The notes beneath the pieces are model-generated. The model was given only the letters and a program-made list of their open reading frames with translations, ran no database searches and was not told the origin of the DNA. This document shows positions 42,511 to 50,355 of a stretch of DNA of 64,000 bases, one piece after another. Origin of the DNA: Arthrobacter sp. SLBN-83 (lineage in GTDB: Bacteria > Actinomycetota > Actinomycetes > Actinomycetales > Micrococcaceae); the NCBI RefSeq assembly GCF_006715285.1, contig NZ_VFMX01000001.1, positions 4,030,001 through 4,094,000 of the forward strand. Direction: 5' to 3'. Position numbers and translations under genes: made by a program. Position 1 is the first letter of the stretch. Each line of letters opens with the position of its first letter.

Positions 42511-45500
42511 CAAACGCGCCAGCGGTGCCTGGGCCTGTCCTGAATAGGCGCTGAGGTCCAGGCGCCCGTCACCGGCCTGGATATCAGCTGGGTTGTGGGT
42601 GACCAGCACCACCGTTCGGTCCCGCAGGCCGGAACGCAGGTCCGCGAGCATGGCCGCGGCGGATTCCGCATCCAGGTGGGCGGTGGGCTCATCCAGCAGG
42701 ATCACGTCGGCACCGGTCAGCAGGGTCCGGGCCACAGCCAGGCGCTGGCGCTCGCCGCCGCTCAGGAAGGCGCCGCCCGGGCCGATCCGGGTGTCCAGCC
42801 CCGCCGGCAGCCGCCCCACCAGCCCGGCGAGTCCGACGGCGGCCAGGACCGCTTGCAGCCCTTCGTCATGTGCCGGGGATGCCCCGTCGCCGGAGGGCCT
42901 TCCCAGCAGCAGGTTGCCGCGAATGGTGGAATCGAACAGGTGTGCCTCTTGCGGGCACCACGCCGCCCGGCCGGTAACTTTCACCTGGCCGGCCGCGGGC
43001 GGCAGGAAGCCCAGCAGCACCGAGAGCAGCGTGGACTTTCCCGAGCCTGAGGGCCCGGTGACCGCCAGCCAGCGCCCCGGCTCGGCCACCGCGTCCACAC
43101 CCGTGAAGACCGGAGAGCCTCCCGGCCAGGCCGCGGCCAGGTCCACCAGCCCAACGCCTGGGGTACCGCCGGCCCTGGCAGGAACGGACTGCAGCCCGGC
43201 AGACGCTTCGCCGCCTCCCTCAAGGGCCCCCGACTCCCCCACCCGGCGCATGACGGCACGAAGCGCCGGGAACTGGCGCACCGCCGTCGTCATCGCAGCG
43301 TAGGGCTCCACCAGCGCCAGCAGCAGGAGGACCACCACGGCCGCGGTGGCCGGGGCTATCCGGGCTGCGAGGACCTCCGGCCCTGCCAGCCAGGCCGCAG
43401 CCAGGGCGGCAGCACCGCAGGCCACGGTGGCGACGGCGTGTCCCAGCCCGTCCGCCCAGGCGGACCGCTGGGAGGCGCGGGTGGCGTTCCGGTCCTCCAC
43501 CAGCAATGCGTCGAGCACGCGCGGTGCCACCCCGTTGGCGTGCAGTTCAGCCCGCGCGTCCAGGGCGGCCGTGACGCGGCGCAGGACGCCGGAGCGCAGG
43601 GCCTGTTCGGCGCTGGCGGACTTCCGGTCACCCCACAGGGCGGCCGCGGGCGCCAGCAGCAGGCCGCTGACGGCTGCCGCAAGCACTGCAGGAAGGGCGG
43701 CCGGCACCAGGGCTCCGGTAGCGGCCACGGCCAGGACGGACACCGCGAGCGCCGTGACGGGCGGCAGGACCACGCGCGGCAGGAGGTCGCGGACGGTGTC
43801 GACGTCGTCGATCACCGTACCCAGCACGTTGCCGCCCTGCAGGAGCCGGCGCAGTGAAAGCGCCCTGCGGCTCAGGGACTCCCACAGCCGGCCGCGCAGA
43901 CGGGTCAAGGCGGCGAAAACGGCATCGTGCAGCAGCAGCCGCTCCCAGTAGCGGAACACCGCCCGGCCGATGCCGAAGAACCGGACGCCGACAATGGCCG
44001 TCAGGAGGTAGAGAATGGGCGGCTGCTCGCTGGCCCGGATGATGAGCCAGCCGGACAGGCCGGAAAGCGCGACGGCGAAGACCGCCGCCAGGGTGCCCAC
44101 GAAGGCCGCTGCCGCGAACTTGCCGCGGACCGGGGCAAGGAGTGCGGCCAGGAGCCGGCCGGCGCCCGGAGCGGCAGTGGCAGCGGGGCCGACGGCCCTG
44201 GTACGCCTGGCTTCCGTTCCGTCGTCGACACCAGCCTCTGTGACGGGCGTGTCCGTGGGCCTTGCGCGCCCTGTGTCGCCGCTGCCTGCCGGGAAGGCAG
44301 CAATGCCCGCATCCGGCGTTGCCGTGCCCGCTGGCCGCACCGGCACCAGCAGGTCTGCCAGCTGCCGGGTGCGCTGGTTGTGGGCCACCAGGATGACGGT
44401 GGCCTGGCCGCGGAGCCGCCGGATGGCGTTCTCGACGATGACGGCCGAGGCGTCGTCCAGGTGCGCCGTGGGCTCGTCCAGGAGCAGGAGGGTGGCGCCG
44501 GCGTCGATCCGGGCCAGGCCGCGCGCCAGGGCCACGCGCCGCAGCTCGCCCGGGCTCAGCTCCGCCTGGTGCTTGCCGGCGAGGTGGCCGGCTCCTGCGC
44601 GCTCCAGGCAACGGCGGGCGGCGTCTTCGGCGGCGAACCGGTCCGGGCCATGGGTGGAATCCGGCGAGAGGTACAGCAGCACCTCGTCCAGGACGGTGTT
44701 GGCCACCATGACGGGATGCTGCGGAACCCAGGCCACGGCGCGGCGGTCCAGCCCACTGATGGACCCGGTGATGGTGGTTCCTGTCCCGTCCGTTCCGCCG
44801 CCGTTCCCAATGGTGCCGGCCAGTACGCCCAGGACCGTGCTCTTGCCGGCCCCGCTGGGACCGTCCAGGGCGGTGATCCTGTCCTGTGGTGCGGTGAAGG
44901 TGAGGGGGCCGACGGCGGCACCGGACCGTCCGGCATAAGTCACGGTGAGTGCGGTGACCTCCAGCGGGGCGCCGGGCCTGCCGGCCTTGGCGGCCGGCAG
45001 GGGCGTTGGCTCGGGCGCGCCCGTGATGGCTGCCGTTTCCGCGAGCGCCACCCGGCCGTCGTCGCTGGCGTGGTGGGCGGTGCCCAGTTCCCGCAACGGA
45101 AGGTAGCAGTCCGGGGCCAGGAGGAGTGCCAGCAGCCCCGCCTCCAACGGCATGCCGCCATGGACCAGCCGCACACCGATGAAGACCGCCACCACGGCCA
45201 CCGAGATGGTGGCAATGAGTTCCAGGGCCAGGGCGGACAGGAACGCGGTCCGAAGGGTGCCCATGGTGCGCTCCCGGTATTCTTCGGAGATCTCCTCCAG
45301 GGCCTTGCGCTGCGCCGTGGCCCGGCCCAGCCCCACCAGGACCGGCAGGCCCTTGGCAAGCTCAAGCATGTGGCCGGACAACCGCGCCAGCGATGCCTGC
45401 GCCTCCCGCACGCTCTCCTCGGTGTACCGGCCGATCAGCACCATGAACACCGGGATCAGAGGGACCGTCAGCACAATGACCAGCGCGCTGACCCAGTCCG

Positions 45501-45942
45501 CGAAGAGGATCCGGGCCCCCAGCAGCAGCGGAACGGCGGCGCAGTTGACCAGCGCCGGAAGGAACTGGGTGTAGTAGCTGTCCAGCGCATCCAGGCCGCG
45601 GGTGGCCAGGACGGCCAGGCCGCCATCGCCGGGTCCGGTTCCCCGCACCCCGCTGCGCAGGGCCCGCTCCAGGAGCTCCGCGCGGAGCTCTTCCTTGACC
45701 CCGAGTGCCGCGCGGCGGGCGGCAACGGCCTGCCCCCAGACGGTCAGGGAGCGGAGGACGACGCCGACGGCACCCAAGGTGATCTGCTGCGCCCAGGCCT
45801 CGTTCCCGGCGGCGATGCCCGCGAGGACGGAGGCCACCGCCTGCCCGATCAGGACCAGGGACAGGGCCTTGAGCGCGGCCAGCAGTCCCAGCCAGTAAAT
45901 GGCGGAACGGGTTGCCGGTCCGGTGGGGAAGGTTGGCCGCAC
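42505..45942 (-). CDS. cydDC: Fused thiol-reductant ABC exporter CydDC
   Basis: A 1145-residue fusion of the two half-transporters that export cysteine/glutathione-type thiols and are needed to assemble cytochrome bd. CydD half: six-helix membrane domain (1-300), Walker A GPSGAGKST (361-369), signature LSPGE (462-466). A Pro/Thr-rich linker (about 535-595) leads to the CydC half, with Walker A GPSGSGKST near residue 945 and signature LSGGE. Separate cydD and cydC genes are usual in other bacteria; fusion is known in actinobacteria. GTG start 1 bp after the cydB stop. Confidence 0.93.
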   Translation of the reverse strand: MRPTFPTGPATRSAIYWLGLLAALKALSLVLIGQAVASVLAGIAAGNEAWAQQITLGAVGVVLRSLTVWGQAVAARRAALGVKEELRAELLERALRSGVRGTGPGDGGLAVLATRGLDALDSYYTQFLPALVNCAAVPLLLGARILFADWVSALVIVLTVPLIPVFMVLIGRYTEESVREAQASLARLSGHMLELAKGLPVLVGLGRATAQRKALEEISEEYRERTMGTLRTAFLSALALELIATISVAVVAVFIGVRLVHGGMPLEAGLLALLLAPDCYLPLRELGTAHHASDDGRVALAETAAITGAPEPTPLPAAKAGRPGAPLEVTALTVTYAGRSGAAVGPLTFTAPQDRITALDGPSGAGKSTVLGVLAGTIGNGGGTDGTGTTITGSISGLDRRAVAWVPQHPVMVANTVLDEVLLYLSPDSTHGPDRFAAEDAARRCLERAGAGHLAGKHQAELSPGELRRVALARGLARIDAGATLLLLDEPTAHLDDASAVIVENAIRRLRGQATVILVAHNQRTRQLADLLVPVRPAGTATPDAGIAAFPAGSGDTGRARPTDTPVTEAGVDDGTEARRTRAVGPAATAAPGAGRLLAALLAPVRGKFAAAAFVGTLAAVFAVALSGLSGWLIIRASEQPPILYLLTAIVGVRFFGIGRAVFRYWERLLLHDAVFAALTRLRGRLWESLSRRALSLRRLLQGGNVLGTVIDDVDTVRDLLPRVVLPPVTALAVSVLAVAATGALVPAALPAVLAAAVSGLLLAPAAALWGDRKSASAEQALRSGVLRRVTAALDARAELHANGVAPRVLDALLVEDRNATRASQRSAWADGLGHAVATVACGAAALAAAWLAGPEVLAARIAPATAAVVVLLLLALVEPYAAMTTAVRQFPALRAVMRRVGESGALEGGGEASAGLQSVPARAGGTPGVGLVDLAAAWPGGSPVFTGVDAVAEPGRWLAVTGPSGSGKSTLLSVLLGFLPPAAGQVKVTGRAAWCPQEAHLFDSTIRGNLLLGRPSGDGASPAHDEGLQAVLAAVGLAGLVGRLPAGLDTRIGPGGAFLSGGERQRLAVARTLLTGADVILLDEPTAHLDAESAAAMLADLRSGLRDRTVVLVTHNPADIQAGDGRLDLSAYSGQAQAPLARLR

Positions 45943-45943
45943 G

Positions 45944-46993
45944 TCAGCCCTTGGTGGTGAAGGCCTTGGCGGCCACCGCGGGGAGGAAGCTGTGCGCTTC
46001 GGGAATGTGCGCGGCGCTGACGCGGCGGCGGAACACCCAGTAGGTCCAGGCCTGGTAGGCGATCACCAGGGGAAGCCCAAAGGCCGCCACGATGCTCATC
46101 AGGCCCAGGGTGTAGTCCGAGGATGAGGCGTTGGTGATGGTGAGGTCAAAGGCGCTGTCCAGCGTGGAGGGCAGCACCACCGGGAACACTGCGCCGAAGA
46201 TGGAGGCAGTGCCCAGGACCAGGAAGGCACCTAGGGCGAGGAAGGCCCTGCCTTCGGAGCCGTTCCGGGCCAGGAGCCAGGCGGTGGCGGCGGCGCCAAC
46301 GGCCAGTACGACGGCGGCCCAGGTCCACGGTTTGCCGTCCAGGAACTGGATGGCCAGGGCCCATGCCGCGATGGGCAGGAGCAGGACCGGCAGGAGCCGC
46401 ACCACCCACTGGCGGGCACGGTGCCGGACCTCGCCGTCGGTCTTGAGGGCCAGGAAGGCCAGGGCGTGGAGGAGTGAGAAACCCACGACGGCGAGTCCGC
46501 CCAGGAGTGCGTAACCGCTGAACCAGGCCATGGGGCCGCCCTCGCGGTCGCCGTTGGCGTTCAGCGGAAGGCCGGTGGTGGTGAGGGCCAGGGCGGCGCC
46601 CACGCCGAACGCCGCGAAGAAGGAACCGAGCGCGATGGCCCAGTCCCACCGGTTCCGCCAGCTGTCCGTGTCCACCTTGCCCCGGTATTCGAATGCGACC
46701 GCCCGGAAGATCAGGGCCAGCAGGACCACCAGCAGGGGAAGGTAGAGCGCGGAGAACAGCGATGCGTACCAGAGGGGGAAGGCTGCGAAGGTGGCGCCGC
46801 CGGCGGTCAGCAGCCACACCTCGTTGCCGTCCCACACAGGACCGATGGTATTCAGCAGTACCCGGCGCTCGGTGTTGTTGCGGGCGAAGAGCTTCATCAG
46901 CATCCCGACCCCCAGGTCGAAGCCCTCCAGGAAAAGGTAGCCGGTCCACAGCACCGCAATGGCGATGAACCAAATGGTGGGAAGCAGTTCCAT
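45944..46993 (-). CDS. cydB: Cytochrome bd ubiquinol/menaquinol oxidase subunit II
   Basis: A 349-residue membrane protein with about eight to nine helices. Hallmarks are LFLEGFDLGVGML (about residues 21-33) and GPVWDGNEVWLLTAGGATFAAFP (about 51-73). With CydA it forms the high-affinity quinol oxidase that reduces oxygen to water without proton pumping. ATG start 15 bp after the cydA stop. Operon cydA-cydB-cydDC. Confidence 0.95.
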   Translation of the reverse strand: MELLPTIWFIAIAVLWTGYLFLEGFDLGVGMLMKLFARNNTERRVLLNTIGPVWDGNEVWLLTAGGATFAAFPLWYASLFSALYLPLLVVLLALIFRAVAFEYRGKVDTDSWRNRWDWAIALGSFFAAFGVGAALALTTTGLPLNANGDREGGPMAWFSGYALLGGLAVVGFSLLHALAFLALKTDGEVRHRARQWVVRLLPVLLLPIAAWALAIQFLDGKPWTWAAVVLAVGAAATAWLLARNGSEGRAFLALGAFLVLGTASIFGAVFPVVLPSTLDSAFDLTITNASSSDYTLGLMSIVAAFGLPLVIAYQAWTYWVFRRRVSAAHIPEAHSFLPAVAAKAFTTKG

Positions 46994-47008
46994 TGTTTGT
47001 TTCCTCTG

Positions 47009-48613
47009 CTAGTAGGCGAAGGCCAGGACGTCGTCGGCAGGCTTGGACTCGCTGTTGCCGCCGGGGCCGGGCGTCTGGTCCTCGTTCTCGTCGGCCGGCG
47101 CGGCTGCGAGTTCCGGCATCGCGGACACCACACCGCCGCGGATGTACTTGACCAGCAGCTTGACTTCCACCACCAGCAGGACGGCGTACACGGCGGTCAG
47201 CGCCACCAGCGAGGCAATGAGTTCCCCGGCGGAGACCCCCGGGGATACCGCAGCGGCGGTAAACATGAAGACCTGGTCGATGCCGCTGGGATCCGGGTTG
47301 GGCGCCACGACGAAGGGCTGGCGGCCCATTTCGGTGAAGATCCAGCCGGCGGCGTTGGCGCCGAAGGGGGCCAGGATGCCGAAGACTGCCAGCCGCATGA
47401 GCCACCGGGATTCCGGCACCGTTCCCTTGCGGGTGAGCCAGAGGGCCACCAGTGCCGCCAGGGCGGCGAGGCCGCCGAAACCGATCATCATCCGGAAGCC
47501 CCAGTAGGTGACCTCCATGACGGGCACGTACTGGATCTCCTGCCCTGCGCGGTCCCCGTAGATCGGATTGTCCGGGAGGTTGGTCCCGTACTTCTCCTTG
47601 TACTCGGGCAGCAGGCTGTTGACGCCCTTGACCTCGGTGCTGAAGTCGCCCTTGGCCAGGAAGGAAAGGATGCCAGGGACCTCGATCACGGCCACCACAT
47701 CGTCGCAGTTCTTTGAGCCGACGTTTCCGACGCTCAGGACGGAGAAACCGGTGCCGTCGTGGCAGGCAGCCTCCGCGGCGGCCATCTTCATCGGCTGCTG
47801 CTGGAACATCAGCTTGCCCTGGAGGTCGCCGGTGACAGCGGTGCCGGCAAAGGAGATCATGGCCACGACGGCGCCAATGCGCAGGGACCGGATCCACACC
47901 TTGTGGTCGGCGCGGTCGCGGCCCGGGATGCGGGCGTCTTCACCCGGGACCACCCGGCCGTCGGCACCCACCGTGTCCACGCCGTCGTGCCGCCGCCGCC
48001 ACAGGTGGTACCAGGCGATGCCCAGGAGGAAGCCGCCGGCCACGGCGAGGGCGCCGAACAGGGTGTGCGGGACGGCCACAAGGGCCGTGTTGTTGGTAAA
48101 GACCGCCCAGGCGTCGGTCATGACGGGCCGGCCGTTGATCATTTCCACACCCACCGGATGCTGCATCCAGCTGTTGGCCACGATGATGAAGTAGGCGGAA
48201 AGCGCCGAGCCAATGACGGCCACCCAGAGGCAGGCGAGGTGGATGGCCGGCTTGAGCTGCTTCCAGCCGAAGATCCACAGGCCCAGGAAAGTGGACTCGA
48301 CGAAGAAGGCCAGGAGCGCTTCAAGTGCCAGGGGTGCACCGAAGACGTCCCCCACGAAGCGGCTGTACTCGCTCCAAGCCATGCCGAACTGGAATTCCTG
48401 CACGATGCCCGTGGCCACACCCATGATGAAGTTGATAAGGAACAGCTTTCCCCAGAACTTGGTCATGCGCAGGTACTCGGGCTTTCCGGTGCGGTACCAG
48501 GCGGTCTGAATGACGGCCACCACCAGGCCCAGGCCGATGGTCAGCGGCACCATCATGAAGTGGTAGACGGTGGTGATACCGAATTGCCAGCGTGCAATTT
48601 CCAAGGCGTCCAT
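47009..48613 (-). CDS. cydA: Cytochrome bd oxidase subunit I
   Basis: A 534-residue heme-bearing subunit. Heme ligand His is in VYHFMMVPLTIGL (H18), the second His in AVPHTLFGAL, and the Met ligand region in MEVTYWGFRMMIGFG. The quinol-oxidising Q-loop begins GDLQGKLMFQQQPMKMAAAEA, with the GRQPFVV motif later. The short Q-loop type fits Gram-positive bacteria. ATG start. Its promoter region carries two 17-bp palindromes within 70 bp of the start and a third nearer blaI. Confidence 0.95.
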   Translation of the reverse strand: MDALEIARWQFGITTVYHFMMVPLTIGLGLVVAVIQTAWYRTGKPEYLRMTKFWGKLFLINFIMGVATGIVQEFQFGMAWSEYSRFVGDVFGAPLALEALLAFFVESTFLGLWIFGWKQLKPAIHLACLWVAVIGSALSAYFIIVANSWMQHPVGVEMINGRPVMTDAWAVFTNNTALVAVPHTLFGALAVAGGFLLGIAWYHLWRRRHDGVDTVGADGRVVPGEDARIPGRDRADHKVWIRSLRIGAVVAMISFAGTAVTGDLQGKLMFQQQPMKMAAAEAACHDGTGFSVLSVGNVGSKNCDDVVAVIEVPGILSFLAKGDFSTEVKGVNSLLPEYKEKYGTNLPDNPIYGDRAGQEIQYVPVMEVTYWGFRMMIGFGGLAALAALVALWLTRKGTVPESRWLMRLAVFGILAPFGANAAGWIFTEMGRQPFVVAPNPDPSGIDQVFMFTAAAVSPGVSAGELIASLVALTAVYAVLLVVEVKLLVKYIRGGVVSAMPELAAAPADENEDQTPGPGGNSESKPADDVLAFAY

Positions 48614-48642
48614 GGCGGTCCCTACTGTTAGCCAATGCAGTT

Positions 48643-48659
48643 TTCTACGCTTCGTAGAA
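48643..48659. promoter_or_regulatory. BlaI-type operator, box 1
   Basis: TTCTACGCTTCGTAGAA: 6-bp arms TTCTAC/GTAGAA around a 5-bp centre, ending 29 bp upstream of the cydA ATG. It is the box nearest cydA and would sit over or just downstream of its promoter. Same arms and spacing as boxes 2 and 3. Confidence 0.75.
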
Positions 48660-48666
48660 CTCCAAC

Positions 48667-48683
48667 TTCTACAAAGTGTAGAA
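48667..48683. promoter_or_regulatory. BlaI-type operator, box 2
   Basis: TTCTACAAAGTGTAGAA, identical arms and 5-bp centre. Its centre is 24 bp from that of box 1, just over two helical turns, so two dimers could bind side by side on the cydA promoter. The inner CTACAAAGTGTAG resembles the TACA-TGTA core of BlaI/MecI sites. Confidence 0.75.
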
Positions 48684-48754
48684 CATCCTCGACGGCGGAT
48701 GGCAACTTCCCGCCCTCCCCTAGGATCGCGCGCCGGGCCGCGGCGCGCCAGATG

Positions 48755-48771
48755 TTCTACTCCATGTAGAA
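48755..48771. promoter_or_regulatory. BlaI-type operator, box 3
   Basis: TTCTACTCCATGTAGAA, again identical arms and spacing, centred 88 bp from box 2 and lying 19 bp upstream of a candidate -10 element (TAAATT, 48790-48795) for blaI. It thus covers the expected -35 region of the regulator gene and would give autoregulation. A 7-bp GC-rich hairpin (48728-48748) sits between boxes 2 and 3. Confidence 0.75.
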
Positions 48772-48871
48772 GGTTGGCCGGTTTCGGGGTAAATTAGTTC
48801 TGTAGTTGAACAACAGCGTGACGTCACCGTGCACCCACGTGCACGGCGCGGGGAAATAAAGGAAAAGTGAA

Positions 48872-49255
48872 ATGGCTAGTCTTGGTGAACTGGAACGGGC
48901 GGTCATGGACCTGCTCTGGGCGGGCCAGGAAGCGGCTACGGCCAATACCCTGAGGGACCAGCTGGCGCGCACGTCGGCGGCACAGGGCGGGCCGGGCCAT
49001 GAAGGCAAGGAACTGGCCGTCACAACGGTGCTGACCGTACTTTCACGCCTGGAGAAGAAGGGCCTGGTGGAACGCGAACGCGGCACCCGCCCCCACCGCT
49101 ACCAGGCTGTGTCGAGCCGTGCAGACCACACCGCAGAACTCATGCATGAGGTCCTTGGATCAGCCCCGGACCGCGAGGCCGTCCTGGCCCGCTTCATCGG
49201 GTCGGTGTCCGAAGGTGAAGCCGAGACGCTGCGCAAACTGCTGGGCCGCGTCTAG
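48872..49255 (+). CDS. BlaI/MecI/CopY family transcriptional repressor
   Basis: A 127-residue winged-helix regulator: LGELERAVMDLLWAGQEA at the start, recognition region TTVLTVLSRLEKKGLVERERGTRPHRYQA, and a C-terminal dimerisation helix (SEGEAETLRKLLG). BlaI-type dimers bind TACA-TGTA palindromes and are inactivated by a cognate M56 protease, encoded 6 bp downstream. No beta-lactamase gene is near. Divergent from cydAB-DC with three shared-looking operators between. ATG start with an AAGGAAAAG site. Confidence 0.92.
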   Translation: MASLGELERAVMDLLWAGQEAATANTLRDQLARTSAAQGGPGHEGKELAVTTVLTVLSRLEKKGLVERERGTRPHRYQAVSSRADHTAELMHEVLGSAPDREAVLARFIGSVSEGEAETLRKLLGRV

Positions 49256-49261
49256 CACACC

Positions 49262-50254
49262 ATGTTCTGGGCCTCATACCTGCTGGCGGTCCTTGCGATA
49301 ATCCTGGCGTGGCCGGTGCCGATCCTCCTGTCACGGGCGCAATGGCCGGCCAGGTCGCCGTTCACGGCCATGCTGCTGTGGCAGGCGATCGCGCTTGCAG
49401 GCGGGCTCTCGATGATCGGCGCCATGCTGGTCTACGGCCTGGAACCCATCGGTGACAACCTCATCGCGGGCCTTCGCGGCCTTGCCGGCATGGTGCTCTT
49501 CAATGCCCCCACCACGGCACTTGGGTTCTGGCACATCTTTGCCCTGTCCACCGCTGCCCTGCTCACCGTGCACCTGGTCTTCACCCTGCTGCTGACGTAT
49601 TACAAGATCCAGCGGCAGCGGCGGCGGCACCGCGAAATGCTCGCCCTGCTGGCGTCACCCTCCGGCCAGGACGCCGGGACCCTGGTCATCAGCCACGACT
49701 CCCCCGTGGCGTACTGCCTGCCCGGCGGCGCGCGTTCGGTAACGGTCCTGTCGGACGGCCTGATGGCGGCCCTCGAACCAGCAGAACTCCGGGCCGTGCT
49801 GATCCACGAGAACGCCCACCTGAGCCAGCGGCACCATCTCCTGCTCTGGGCCTTCGCTGCGTGGCGGCAGGCCCTCCCGTGGCTGCCCACAACCCGGCTT
49901 GCCCAGGAATCCGTGAACTCCCTCATCGAGATGTTGGCCGATGACGTCGCCCTGCGGACCGAGAGCAAAGCCACCCTCATCAAGGCCATCGCCATCGTGG
50001 CCAGCGGTTCAGCCACGGAGGCAGGCGCCGGGGGCGTCCGGCCGTCCTCGCCCACGTTGGCCCTCTCCGGGCTTGAAGCGGCCTCCGGGGGAACGGGCTC
50101 GGACGCTGTCCGTACCGCAGCTTCCCGCGTCAGCCGGCTCCTGACGCCCCAGCCTCCGCTTCCTTCCGCCATCCGCAGCGCAGTCCTGGCAGGCAGCGTC
50201 CTGCTGCTCGCGCTGCCCACCGCGCTCCTGGTGGTTCCCGGACTGCTCGGCTGA
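49262..50254 (+). CDS. M56 family (BlaR1-like) membrane metallopeptidase
   Basis: A 330-residue integral membrane protein: three or so N-terminal helices (within residues 1-120), a cytosolic zinc-protease segment with the motif HENAH (IHENAHLSQRHH, about residue 182), and a last helix near the C-terminus (LAGSVLLLALPTALLV). It lacks the extracellular penicillin-binding sensor domain of true BlaR1, so its trigger is unknown. Paired with BlaI (6-bp gap), it would cleave the repressor on activation. Confidence 0.88.
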   Translation: MFWASYLLAVLAIILAWPVPILLSRAQWPARSPFTAMLLWQAIALAGGLSMIGAMLVYGLEPIGDNLIAGLRGLAGMVLFNAPTTALGFWHIFALSTAALLTVHLVFTLLLTYYKIQRQRRRHREMLALLASPSGQDAGTLVISHDSPVAYCLPGGARSVTVLSDGLMAALEPAELRAVLIHENAHLSQRHHLLLWAFAAWRQALPWLPTTRLAQESVNSLIEMLADDVALRTESKATLIKAIAIVASGSATEAGAGGVRPSSPTLALSGLEAASGGTGSDAVRTAASRVSRLLTPQPPLPSAIRSAVLAGSVLLLALPTALLVVPGLLG

Positions 50255-50324
50255 CCTGCCGCCGTCGGCTGTTGCCTTCCGGGCCTGCCGCCCTGTTTCC
50301 CGGGCCGGCCGGACCCCGGCGGCC

Positions 50325-50347
50325 GGCTGCCCGATTCACGGGCAGCC
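50325..50347. terminator. Hairpin between convergent M56 peptidase and parE genes
   Basis: A perfect 9-bp stem, GGCTGCCCG (50325-50333) with CGGGCAGCC (50339-50347), and an ATTCA loop. It lies 8 bp from the parE stop and 70 bp from the M56 stop. No T-tract is seen, so it may serve either direction weakly. Confidence 0.55.
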
Positions 50348-50355
50348 CGCCACCG

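Noticed and set aside
43927..45960. 677-codon open frame on the plus strand opposite cydDC
   Set aside because: Shadow of cydDC with Gly/Gln/Arg-rich low-complexity product.
48797..48811. Fourth BlaI-like site GTTC-7-GAAC near the blaI start
   Set aside because: Arms differ from the three clear boxes and spacing does not match; too weak to list.
48872..50254. BlaI/M56 pair as a beta-lactam resistance locus
   Set aside because: No beta-lactamase or penicillin-binding protein is encoded nearby and the protease lacks a penicillin sensor domain.
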